DNA from: Lineus longissimus | Taxonomy: Eukaryota; Nemertea; Pilidiophora; Heteronemertea; Lineidae | Direction: 5' to 3' | DNA: 64,000 nt | Assembly: GCF_910592395.1 (NCBI RefSeq) | Contig: NC_088325.1 | Coordinates: 8,746,109-8,810,108 of the forward strand | In this document: positions 40,740-51,075 of the stretch, one piece after another | Position numbering within the stretch: position 1 is the first letter of the stretch | Layout of the letters: the number at the start of each line of letters is the position of its first letter | Translations under genes and position numbers: made by a program | The notes under the pieces: model-generated | Databases searched by the model: none | What the model was told of the DNA's origin: nothing | The model's input: only the letters and a program-made list of their open reading frames with translations

Positions 40740-42486
40740 GAAAGGCAGAGTTTTACTGGTATCGCCACATTCAGAGGAGCACATATAAAGACGAAATCGA
40801 GACGTTGGAGAACAGAGGTGTTCTTACGAAGAGTCGTATCCTTCAATTGGATCCCAAATTTGACAAAGTCAACAAAGTGCTCAGAGTAGGCGGCAGGTTA
40901 CAGAACTCGGAGTTGAAATAGGAGACCAACCACCAAGTGATACTTCCGCACAACCATCCAATCGTGGACAAAATAGTCATGGACATGCATGAGGAGTGCA
41001 TGCATGCAGGATCGGAAACAGTTGTTACCAACTTGAGAAGCAAGATTTGAGTAACTCAGGTCAGGAGGGAAGTCAAGAGGATTCTAAACAAATGTCTTAT
41101 CTGTGAAGTAAATAGAGCATGTCCATCAAAACCGAAGACGGCACCGCTTCCTTCAGATAGTGGGTCCTTTTCGCCTGCCTTCGCCGTGGTTGGTGTAGAT
41201 TTTGCTGGGCCGTTGTACGTACTCGAGGTACGTGGAAAAGACAAACCGGAGAAGGTGTATATTAGCCTCTTCACCTGTGCGACGTCGAAAATGGTACATC
41301 AATAGTTCACTCATCGACTAACAACAGACGCGTTTCTTCAGGCATTTAGAAGAATGGTTAACCGCCGAGGGATCTGCAACACAATGTGGTATGATAATGC
41401 GCGAACATTCAAGTCTGCAGGATCTTTCATCAAAAAGGTCTTCATTAGGACAAATAGCATCAAAGAAACAGAGTTGGATACGGATGCTTTGACTACGCAG
41501 CTAGCTGCCAAGGGGATAGAATGGAAATTTATCGTTGAGCGAGCTCCATGGCGAGGTGGCTGGTGGGAGCGGTTAGTTAGGTCAGTCAAGGAGTCGTTGA
41601 GGAGAGTGTTAGGGAAAGCACTTCTTAGATACACTGAGCTGTACACAGTCTTGACAGATGTTGAAGCTGCGATCAACTCTCGACCATTGACAACCATAAG
41701 TGATGATAGTAAGATCTGGAACCTCTAACGCCAGCTCATATTGCATTGGGAAGCCCGCTAATGGGAATACCAGATGTAGCAGAAGAAACATGGGAGGCAG
41801 CTGATACAATTGTGACGCAGCGCTACTTGTACAGACAGAAGTTAGCCAATCACTTCTGGAAGAGATGGCAAAACGAATATCTTCCAAGTCTTAAAGTGAG
41901 GAAAAAGTGGGAAACTGAAAAGCCACCGGTAGAAGTTGGAAGTATCATTCTGATATATGAGGATCGTACACCTAGAGTAAGTTGGCTGCTAGGACGGGTG
42001 GATGAAGTCTATATGGGAAAGGATGGAATATTCAGGACCGTCGCAGTAAGGACGAAGAAGGGCGTACAAAAGAGACCGATTCAACGATTACACCACTTAG
42101 AGGCGGTGGCGAGTGGCAAAGCTGATCTTAGCAGCGAAACTGGTTCCAGTTCCACTCCAAACCCATGCTATGTTAGTGATCTCAGATCTAGCGTTGAAAA
42201 TGAGAAAAATGCTCCTGATGAAAGTACTGGTCGAGATAGCGAAGATACATGTACAGACGATTGCGAGAATATGGACAATGCCATTATGCGCAATCCCCAC
42301 GGTGGGGAGGACTTTGCGAACAATAGCGTTGGTCGAATGCGAGGAGACCAAGGTGGGGAGGATGTTCCGATCCGTTCCAAATACGGGCGATTCGTTCAGA
42401 AGCCGCGGCGATTCGTCATTGATCAATACGCAGGTCTCGTTAGGGAGTTTTTCCCAAATGTACGCGATGATGACGTGCCCCATTAA
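40740..42486 (+). pseudogene. BEL integrase with C-terminal DUF5641-type domain, frameshifted
   Basis: Parts in order are an H-H-C-C-type zinc segment (40950-41110, broken by a stop near 41049) and a V-G-V-D-F-A-G-P-L catalytic Asp region near 41190. D-N-A-R-T-F (second Asp) follows near 41395 and W-R-G-G-W-W-E-R near 41545. The tail at 41746-42486 has W-K-R-W-Q-N-E-Y-L and V-G-S-I-I-L-I. Stops or shifts fall near 40730, 41049, 41305 and 41728. The final 40 codons run into the 3' LTR (from 42363), ending at TAA 42484-42486 inside the first MITE. Confidence 0.87.
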
Positions 42487-43141
42487 CAGGACGTAACATC
42501 CATTTTAAAATGCGTTTCCAAAGTGAATGCATGAGGACAACCCATTTGTGTCGTATATCACTGGAAACGCATGATTCCCCTGATTCTGCAGGATGTTGAA
42601 TCGGGCATTATATTTCTTTAAATAAATCATAAGCGTCGCATTTGCTCCTAGCTCTGTTCACCATCCCAAATGGCAATATTGCCAATTGGGCCGGACAATC
42701 ACGAAAAACCTCAAATATTATACATTTCTTCCTGAATAATTCTTACAGAGACCATTCTCCCATGAAAGACAGTTGCTTACGCTACACAAAAAACAAAAAA
42801 AAAGGAGGGTCAACCATTGAACTTTTGAGATATGTTGAATTTTGCACAAATCAGCGAAAAACGCACCAACTGGCACTGGACGGCATTTCAACACGGGGCC
42901 GACGCACATCCCAAGTTCAGTGTACACATACGTCGGCAACAACAGTATAAATGCGTAGTTTCTTGTTAGTCGCCTATTGAGTAGCGCTCTAGGTTTCAGA
43001 AACTCCAAAAAAACATGTCTTTGCCAATACAACTGCTGAATCAACGCTGACATACTGTAAGGACCGAGAAATCAATAATTTTAGGAACTACGGTTAGGGG
43101 TTGGCCGCGCATGAATAAAAAAAAACCTCCCTAATGAGACC
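42433..43141 (+). mobile_element. Harbinger-type MITE, copy 1 (709 bp)
   Basis: Inverted ends GGTCTCGTTAGGGAGTTTTT and AACCTCCCTAATGAGACC. Flanked by GCA and ACA; the 5' LTR at that place reads ACC, consistent with a mutated 3-bp duplication. No transposase; frames inside are shared by both copies but resemble nothing. Confidence 0.85.
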
Positions 43142-43290
43142 ACAGCGCGGCGGTATATCCGAAACTAAGTACGCATGCGCACTCGCTATGAGTATTATGA
43201 CGTCATCTACAGATATCATATGTGACGTCATCCGTGAAGCGAAGTTTGTGTTTATTGTTGGCCGCGGGTTGCGCGTTTCTTTTTTGTTTA

Positions 43291-43998
43291 GGTCTCATTA
43301 GGGAGTTTTTTTTTATTCATGCGCGCCCCCCCCCCCCCCCCCCCTCCCTCACCGTAGTTCCTAAAATCATTGATTTATCGGTCCTTACAGTATGTCAGTG
43401 TTGATTCAGCAGTTGTTTTGGCAAAGGCATGTTTCTAGAGCGCTACTCAATAGGCGGCAAACAAGAAACTACGCATTTATACTTTTGTTGCCGACGTATG
43501 TGTACACTGAACTTGGGATGTGCGTCGGCCCCGTGTTGAAATGCCGTCCAGTTCCAGTTGGTGCGTTTTTCGCTGATTTGTGCAAAATTCAACATATCTC
43601 AAATGTTCAATGGTTGACCCTCGATTTTTTTTTTTGATTTTTGTGTAGCGTAAGCAACTGTCTTTCATTGGAGAATGGTCACTGTAAGAATTATTCAGGA
43701 AGAAATGTATAATATTTGGGGTTTTTCGTGATTGTCCGGCCCAATTGGCAATATTGTCATTTGGGATGGTGAACAGAGCTAGGAGCAAATGCGACGCATA
43801 TGATTTATTTAAAGAAATAAAATGCCTGATTTAACATCCTGCAGAATCAGGGGAATCGGGCGTTTCCAGTGATATACGACACACATGGGTTGTCCTCATG
43901 CATTCACTTTAGAAACGCATTTTAAAATAGATGTTACGTCCTGTTAATGGGGCAAGTCATCATCGAGTACATTTGGGAAAAAACTCCCTAACGAGACC
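43291..43998 (-). mobile_element. Harbinger-type MITE, copy 2, inverted (708 bp)
   Basis: Inverse complement of copy 1 over its whole length, with a C-run at 43327-43345 as the main difference. Flanked by TTA (43288-43290 and 43999-44001). The 5' LTR shows the empty site at about 37088. A 3-bp TTA duplication is the PIF/Harbinger hallmark. Confidence 0.9.
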
Positions 43999-44121
43999 TT
44001 AGACGTTACGACGTTTTTGACGTCGCAAGAAAAACTCACAAGAACATCCTGCGCCGCGTAACCGCATTGTACCGCATTTTCCGCTTAATTATAAAGCTAG
44101 CACGCAAAGCCTTTACGTGAG

Positions 44122-44760
44122 TGTTATAATCCAAACTCTATTGACTATTCTACAATTCTATTCTACGGACTTTGTGTTACGTGCACTTTAATTTGTGTTA
44201 CATGTCGGGTAATACATACCGCGCGCAGGGAGCATATGGGCAGAATGATAAATAACACCGAGAAGGCTGCACGAGACTTTGAAAGTACGCAGAATGAAGG
44301 CGGAGTCCTGAAGTCCGAATGTTGAGTCCGAGGAAGCTGAAGGCAGGGGTGCCGCGACGTGAGAAAGCCGAGCATAAGCTCCATGAGGAGGCCGAACGGA
44401 AGCTGTGCTAACAGGGACGAATCGCTGGGTCACGAGACGAGCACAGAGAGAAACGAACGTAAGATACAACTTGTATGAATGATTCGAGGAATTATGAGGC
44501 GTCAAGTCTGTGTGCGTGCTGAGGTAATGCAATTCGAAACAATTGAAACCGTAAAGTCTGCTCCCATCGCGAGAACGTATGTCGACACGCGCCGCTACTC
44601 AGTTAAAGTCATTTACAATACCCGTATATGAATATGCTATTTTGTGAGTTAAACTTGTAAGTTATATTTCCTTTGAAAACCTCGTTCAATTCCTTTATAC
44701 ACTGCATCGATCTAGTGCACAACGCGAAAACCCACGGAACTCGCCTTAGAGTTCGTAACA
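44122..44760 (+). repeat. Solo LTR (639 bp) of an unrelated retroelement
   Basis: Begins TGTTATAATCC, ends GTTCGTAACA, and is flanked by GTGAG at 44117-44121 and 44761-44765. The 5' BEL LTR shows the uninterrupted site. No internal coding region remains, as expected after LTR-LTR recombination. Family (Gypsy or BEL) not determined. Confidence 0.88.
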
Positions 44761-44890
44761 GTGAGTAATGTGTAATGGGTAATATGTATATAATGTCAAT
44801 TAAATGATTTGTAGATTGTATTGTTTTTTTCTATATCCGCCACGTATAGTTGTTTTTTTTCCTCCGCCGGCTATGGTCTGCGACACAAAA

Positions 44891-46338
44891 CACACATGAA
44901 CGTCATAGTACATTTCATACACAAAACGGTGTTGCAAAAAAGTCTTCCAAATCATCAGAATGAAATAATCGTAATACTTCACAATTATCTATTACACATT
45001 AATATAACAACTACAGGATAATGATTTTTAAATCCAGCCAGAACTTTGTTATAAAAATAGCCTCTTTATATTCATAAACATCATCGACGTAATCAAAACA
45101 AATCAGAACGCTAGATGAACAAACATGGCGGACCGCTTCACAAGAAGTTGACGTTTTCTCATGTTTCTTGTCAAAATAACAATGATATCATACACCTTTG
45201 ATAGTGACACTGGTCAGAGTACACAAATAATAGCGACGAAGTAGTCTGCTGGAATTGCGAGGTATTTTCAACGAACAATAAAACTGCCATTCTCAGTCTA
45301 TGCTGATACGCAAAACCGCGAGGAGCTGCATGAACTCATGAACAGGCCTACATTATTTCCCATACATTACAGTTACACACCCGATACCGGTACGTGAACA
45401 AATGCAATGCACTGAAACATATGTGCAGGGAAGTAAAGTATGCATTGTAAGCCATGTGTCCAAACTCTACCAAGGTGAATGTTACTAATAAGGGTGAACT
45501 TTTTCAAATTTAACTTTATTTCATCCCCCCCCCCCCTCCCCACCAGTTCACTAGTTTTTCACACAAGTTTTGATCTTTTTTTGTACATTTATGTTTTACC
45601 GTACCACCAACATGAACAGCGAGCCATACAGGGTTGTATAATCCTCTCACGGTTTCGCGTATCAGCATGCTACTCATTGTTTTTGTAACATAATCGGAAA
45701 TGTTGATAATAAATATCTTATTTTGATGGTTTTCTTTTACAAAGTGCTATTTTTTCTCATGTTTACAGGATGACGCAATCTATTATCTACCAATCATTCC
45801 GGTGGTCTCCAAAGGCAAAGTGATGTTGCTGTGCATGCTGTGGAACTGGTGACACGAAACCAATCAACTGGTCAGCCATGAGATTGACAGGATCGGGAAA
45901 AAAGACGCTGTATCTGAGCTGATTTGGTCTTGTTTTACTGTATTATACAAGTTGATTGAATAAAGAAGCCTAGAAATTGAATAGACATCTCTGAATTTGT
46001 TTTCATTATAATATTTAAAAAAAAGCTTGCCCATTAAACCTAAACTCATGAATATGCAACCTTTAACCATTGTACTACTGTCATTAAGGTAGAGTTAAAA
46101 TTCCTAACCCATTACCGTCGAGCTCGACCCTGGGTCGAGAGAGGGTAATGCCTCGGAAAATAAATTATCCACGGCGCAGTTGGAGTCCGTTATGTTTAGT
46201 TTATCTGCTAGTGTAAAGACTGCACTGCGTCTGATCATTCAATACCAGGAAACCAAATTGTTTCTTCATGAAAATTTCCCGCAACTTGCAACTGAAAGTC
46301 AAGCACCTTTTCAGAAGAGGTCAGGCAAGGGATATGGT
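44891..46338. other. No gene recognised
   Basis: Contains a C-run (about 45525-45537). A short palindrome CTCGACCCTGGGTCGAG lies near 46121 inside a longer ATTACC...GGTAAT pairing (46109-46150). Open frames are short and unrelated to known families. Confidence 0.4.
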
Positions 46339-46705
46339 GATGTAAGAGACGTCATCATACCTCAATCACCCTCATGTCACAATCAAGTAAGAGACCGCAT
46401 TGTCGCCTGAATGATATGAGACAAGAGGGTGATGTCACAATCAAGTAAGTGACCACATTGTAGCCTGATCGATAGAAGAGCAGAGCTTGATGTAAGAGAC
46501 GTTATCATGCCTGATGTCACAATCAAGTAAGACTTCTTTGTAGCCTGGTTGATATAAGAGAAGCGGCTGATGCAGGAGACGGCATCATGCCTCATGTTAC
46601 AATTAAGTAAGAGACCGCATTGTAGCCTGCTTGATATGAGAGTAGAGGGTGATGTTAGAGAAGGCATCATGCCTCATGTCACAATCTGGAGACTGCATTG
46701 TAGCC
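46339..46705. repeat. Degenerate tandem repeat, about 100-bp unit
   Basis: TGATGTCACAATCAAGTAAG, GACCGCATTGTAGCCTG and GAGACGTCATCATGCC recur in four to five diverged units. Confidence 0.75.
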
Positions 46706-46729
46706 TTATGGAAGGGAATAGGGCAGAGT

Positions 46730-47110
46730 CCCAAGAACTAATCTAAACTCAAGGTAATGAAGGAGAGATTTGCACTGACCTACTGTTATAGCTAAAGTAG
46801 TCGTGTTTGGTATCGAACTAAAGATAATGAACAGTAGGTTTGTGCTAACCCATTTTCATTACCAACTGACCTACTTGGAGATGGTTAAAGAGAAAGGTGT
46901 CATCCGTGTTTGATATCAAACTCAAAGTGTTTAAGAGTAGGTTTACCCATGACTTACTTAACAACTTGAACACCGTTAGAGGAAGGCAGTCGCGTTAATG
47001 GTATCAAACTAAATGTATTGAAAGAGCAGTTTTGCGCTGGCCTGCTTGCACACAGTTGGAGCAAAGGCACTGAAGGAATTGATGAGCGGATGTGACAAAA
47101 GAACCCCTCA
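46730..47110. repeat. Second degenerate tandem repeat, about 110-bp unit
   Basis: GTATCAAACTAAA-type blocks followed by TGAA..AGCAGGTTTG and GACCTACTT occur about every 100-120 bp (near 46745, 46830, 46920 and 47005). Unrelated in sequence to the array just before it. Confidence 0.65.
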
Positions 47111-47164
47111 ACTACTTCATTCACCGCAGTTCAAATAAAACCTTCACAACTGTCATCCACCCTA

Positions 47165-47329
47165 GGGGTCAATTTCATAAAGGGCGTGTAAGGATTAGAC
47201 GTGTGTAACTTCTCTCTGATTAGTTATAGGGCCTATTCATATGTGAAGATTTACATGAAGGACCTGAATCTGTCTATTCAGTAGTTAAACGCTGTTTTAA
47301 GCTGAACGCCCTTCATGAATTTGGCCCCA
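47165..47329. mobile_element. Small MITE (about 165 bp), copy 1
   Basis: Ends GGGGTCAATTTCATAAAGGG and CCCTTCATGAATTTGGCCCC are inverted. The interior shares AGACGTGTGTAA, GGGCCTA, TCTGTCTATTCAG and GCTGTTTTAAGCT with the copy at 60564-60729. Confidence 0.8.
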
Positions 47330-47504
47330 TTTGTCTAAGCTTGATTCCATCTAGTCTATCCACATCTCCCTACCTAACATAAACCTACATTCTGGTACTC
47401 GCATATACTACTTGCTATATTTTCTTGTCATTCATATCATTCATTGCTCTTTAATTCCGCCAGCGTATCTATTCAGGCCTCCGGGCCTCTAGTAAATGAA
47501 GAGG
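47330..47504. other. No gene recognised
   Basis: Short spacer between the MITE and the palindromic repeat field. Confidence 0.4.
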
Positions 47505-47690
47505 CACAGGTTTGATTTTTTTTAGTTTTCTTGCAAAAAAACTTGGTTTTTGATAAAAAAAACGTTTTTATAATAAACGTATGCTTCTTCCATAAAAACT
47601 TAGTTTCATTGAATAAAACGTGGTATTCTTCTATGAAACTAAGTTCTAAAGAAGAAAACCATGTTGTCTTCCATAAAACTAGGTTTCCTT
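47505..47690. repeat. Second palindromic repeat field (related to 35540-36160)
   Basis: Units ACTTGGTTTTT, CTTCCATAAAAACTTAGTTT, GAAGAAAACCATG and ATAAAACTAGGTTT recur in both orientations, the same vocabulary as the larger field. Confidence 0.7.
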
Positions 47691-47997
47691 AATTATTTGA
47701 CACACTGCTGGCCATACACGTATGACAGCTCTGTACTGGAGCACAAGCATCAGTGTACACGTACGTAAATCTTAAACGGCTGTATTTAGGCACTATAAAT
47801 GTATTACCAACATATAGAAACATGGTACCTCCGAGTCAGATCAGCATGTTTTAAAAAGCCTCCTTTTGATATGGTATAGGAAATAACATTTTCAATTGGT
47901 TTCTGTGGAAATCAAGGTAAATCAAGGCAAAATACATAAATAGTCATTTCCAACCACACTGCCATCTCTCAACACATTCAAATCATTTGTAGCTTGC

Positions 47998-48190
47998 ATG
48001 TTTAATAAAAGTTGCTCAGCTCCCCGACTAATAAAGAAAGTGTTGTGTCCATTAGCGGCAAGGTTTCTGGCAAATCTTTACACCCTACAGCGTGTTAGAG
48101 TTCGGTTGGATGAGCACATATCATCTGAGTTTTCGGTTACTAATGAGGTCAAACAGGGAGGGGCTTTATCTCAAATCCTTTTTGGCTCAC
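47998..48190 (+). pseudogene. CR1/L2-like reverse transcriptase fragment, motif B part
   Basis: Encodes V-R-V-R-L-D-E-H-I-S-S-E-F-S-V-T-N-E-V-K-Q-G-G followed by A-L-S-Q-I-L-F, the motif B region of a LINE RT (usually G-V-R-Q-G-G-V-L-S-P-x-L-F). It is cut at about 48190 by the tandem-repeat element; the RT resumes at about 49795. Confidence 0.8.
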
Positions 48191-48221
48191 CGTAAGGGGA
48201 GTCTATATGATAGCGCTGTGT

Positions 48222-48282
<61 letters not shown>

Positions 48283-49770
48283 ATCCTAACAGTGGCACGT
48301 TTCTTAACTGCTAGGGCTATGAATTTGAAACTTTGTACACAGTATGCCCTAGGTCAGCTGACCTCTGACACTGATTTTCGGTCCGATCTGATTCTCTGTT
48401 TGGCCACCAGGGGGCCAAATGTCGATATCTAAAAAGTGTGATATCTCGCTTATTAGTGACTTGTTTTCGATGAAACTTTTGTTGTAGGTACTCATAGCAA
48501 ATATACATCTTATATCGTACGGGTTTTTAATTTGACCTACTTTTCAAGGTCACAGAGGTCATATGGCGTAAATTGGTCATTAGAGTGTAAACTATGGCAC
48601 GTTTCTTAACCACTAAAGCTATGAACTTGAAACTTGGTACATATAACCCCCTATATCACAAAGCCTTTGGTGCTGAATTTCAGTTTGATCTGATTCTCAA
48701 CTTTGCCACCAGGGGGCCAAAAGTGGAAATCTAAAAAGTCTGATATCTCGCTTATAAGTGACTTGTTTTCGATAAGATTTTTATGGTAGGTACTCTTAGG
48801 AAGAATACATCACATACCTTACGGGTTTTCAATTTGACCTACTTTTCAAGGTCACAGAGGTCATATGGCGTAAATTGGCCGTTAGAGTGTAAACTATGGC
48901 ACATTTCTTAACCAGTAAAGCTATGAACTTGAAACTTGGTACATATAACCCCCTACATCACATAGCCTTTGGTGCTGAATTTCAGTTTGATCTGATTCTC
49001 AACTTTGCCACCAGGGGGCCAAAAGTGGAAATCTAAAAAGTCTGATATCTCGCTTATAAGTGACTTGTTTTCGATAAGATTTTTATGGTAGGTACTCTTA
49101 GGAAGAATACATCACATACCTTACGGGTTTTCAATTTGACCTACTTTTCAAGGTCACAGAGGTCATATGGCGTAAATTGGCCGTTAGAGTGTAAACTATG
49201 GCACATTTCTTAACCAGTAAAGCTATGAACTTGAAACTTGGTGCATATAACCCCCTACATCAGATAACCTTTGATGCCGAATTTTGGCCCGATCTGATTC
49301 TTTATTCGGCCACCAGGGGGCCATAATGGAAAAAGTAAGAAGTGCAATATCTTGCTTATTTTTAGTGATTCGTTTTCAATAACATTTTTATGGTAGGTTC
49401 TCCTAGCAAGGATACATCACATATCATATGAGTTTTTGATCTGACCTGCTTTTCAAGGTCACAGAGGTCAAATGGCGTAAATTGGTCGTTTGATTGTAAC
49501 TATGGCACGTTTCTTAACCACTAAAGCTTTGAACTTGAAATTTTTTACACATGACTCCCTACGTCATGTAACCTCGGACACGGAATTTCGATCTGATCTG
49601 GTACTCAACTCGACCACCAGGAGGCCAAAACTAAAATAGGTAAAAAGTGCAATATCTCGTTTATTAGTGACTTGTTTTTGATGATATTCTTATGGTACTT
49701 ACCCCAAGCAACGATACATCACATGTCATACCGACTTTGGTTTGACCTATATACTATACATGTTCAATGT
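48190..49770. mobile_element. Insertion with TCG microsatellite and five 302-bp tandem units
   Basis: Begins AGGGGAGTCTATATGATAGC, then a TCG run (48222-48281), then five units starting at GGCAC: 48293, 48596, 48898, 49200 and 49504 (spacing 302-304 bp). Units 2 and 3 are nearly identical; unit 5 is the most diverged. Each contains CCACCAGGGGGCCA and TCAAGGTCACAGAGGTCA. No coding potential; the poly-Val frame comes from the TCG run. Confidence 0.85.
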
Positions 49771-49794
49771 TTCTTAATTTGGATGAATTCCAAA

Positions 49795-50750
49795 GCACCA
49801 AATATCTATACGGTGAGCACAATGGCCCCTGGCCGTTTCATTGGAATATGTCTTGATGAACTTTTGGACGGTTTAAAAAAAAGCTGGTTTTGGTTGCCAT
49901 GTATGCACTCTTTTTGGCGGCACTTTCGCCTGTGCCGATGATAAAATCCTGCTGTCCCAACCTTATTTGTGTTGAAGGCAATGCTTAAAATTGCAAGTAA
50001 ATTCTCTATCGAATCATGCATATCTTTCGATGCGACAAAAAAGTAGGTTCTTGGTATTTGGATTGCAGGATACACCACGGGAAATTTTATTTGAGGGGAC
50101 AAGGGTTGGTATTTCTACCCGGGAAGATCATCTTGGGATAATAACAGGTCCGAACGTGCATCGTCGGAGTGTGTTGATCATAATCAATGATTTGTATAAA
50201 CGAACTAATATGCCAATGGCACAATATAGATTTGCAAATTCGGGTGTAAAGTACAAGTTATTTAAGAGTTTTTGTAAGGCACTTTACGTTTATCAGATGC
50301 TGGATATCTCGAAACCATAAATGGTAGAGTTATATGTAGCATGGCGCAAATGTGTGCGTCAGGTTTTATATTTACCTTGTCGTATCAATAATGTTCTCCT
50401 TCCTTATATAACTCATGACCATATTATTAAGTTTTCAATTAAAAAAGCATCTAGCCAAGTTCATTTCGCCAGTGAATTTGTCTAAGAATGTGTATTATAG
50501 GTTATGTTTCACATTGAGTCAGGGGAGTCAATCCTCATTGGTTAGAAGTTTCAGTTGGCTTTTTCACAAATATGGCTGGGATAGAGATCACATACCAAAT
50601 ACTGGAGACATATTTAGAGAAGTTGATAGGGTTAATAATAGACACAGACAAACTAGGATTGCTGAACAGATTAGGGAACTTTTGAGGATGAGGGACTTCG
50701 GGAATGGAACGTTGAATTATGGAGAATTAACTGAAATTATACATTTCTAA
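49795..50750 (+). pseudogene. CR1/L2-like reverse transcriptase, catalytic loop to C-terminus, multiply broken
   Basis: Resumes with C-L-D-E-L-L-D-G-L-K-K-S (about 49850). In the next frame it reads G-T-F-A-C-A-D-D-K-I-L-L (motif C, about 49918-49955), then a thumb region (L-K-I-A-S-K-F-S). After further shifts the C-terminal L-Y-V-A-W-R-K-C-V-R-Q-V-L-Y-L-P-C-R region lies at 50330-50390. At least five stops or shifts. Confidence 0.8.
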
Positions 50751-50764
50751 TGTACGTCCGAGAT

Positions 50765-51075
50765 GGACATTGTGCCATGATCAGTTCATTATCAAGGCCC
50801 CTAGGCATGTAGGTAAATGCATAAGTTCACGTTGCACCACTGTGGGAGAATGGGTTACTACCCGTTTTAGAATTATAGTTGTGCTGCCTGGATTCAGTTG
50901 GCAGCACAGACTGGTCTTCCTTACTTTGTCTGGACAAAAAGAGAAGTGGCCTGGGATTGGCAATGCCTTTCTTGTATCTAAGAGGAAGCACCCACAGTTA
51001 CAAGGGCGTGCGTCTTTTGTCAATATTTGCACGACTCAACATCACAACCCGGTGTGTCTCATTCACAGGTTCACA
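50765..51075 (+). pseudogene. Chimeric Gypsy fragment: LTR piece joined to integrase zinc region
   Basis: 50826-50915 matches the LTR-like segment at 58325-58400 (GAGAATGGGTTACTACCC, TTGTGCTGCCTGGATTC). It is joined directly to 50930-51055, a second copy of the integrase segment at 52975-53095 (K-R-K-H-P-Q-L-Q, V-N-I-C-T-T-Q). The joint may be a deletion or a template switch. Confidence 0.75.

Larger units (their letters stand above)
36871..44885 (+). mobile_element. BEL/Pao LTR retrotransposon with nested insertions
   Basis: Starts TGTTCCG and ends GCGACA, flanked by CAAAA at 36866-36870 and 44886-44890 (5-bp target duplication). Gag, RT/RNase H and integrase with a DUF5641-type tail occur in BEL order. 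The 3' LTR is swollen from about 0.46 to 2.5 kb by two MITEs and a solo LTR. Stops in gag, a frame gap between gag and RT (no intact protease) and breaks in integrase make it defective. Confidence 0.93.
42363..44885 (+). repeat. 3' LTR of the BEL element, expanded by three insertions
   Basis: Aligns with the 5' LTR in four pieces: 42363-42432, 43142-43290, 44002-44121 and 44766-44885. A roughly 20-bp stretch near 44002-44022 is extra relative to the 5' LTR, and the 5' LTR has a short GGCGAATCTTTAG stretch lacking here. Confidence 0.88.

Noticed and set aside
42718-43788. Open frames of about 100 codons shared by 42718-43053 and 43477-43788
   Set aside because: They lie in the two inverted MITE copies and match only because the DNA is duplicated; no domain, and copy 1 and copy 2 differ by frame-breaking changes.
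48222-48289. Open frame ending in a long poly-valine run
   Set aside because: It is the translation of a TCG microsatellite at the start of the tandem-repeat insertion; no family resemblance.
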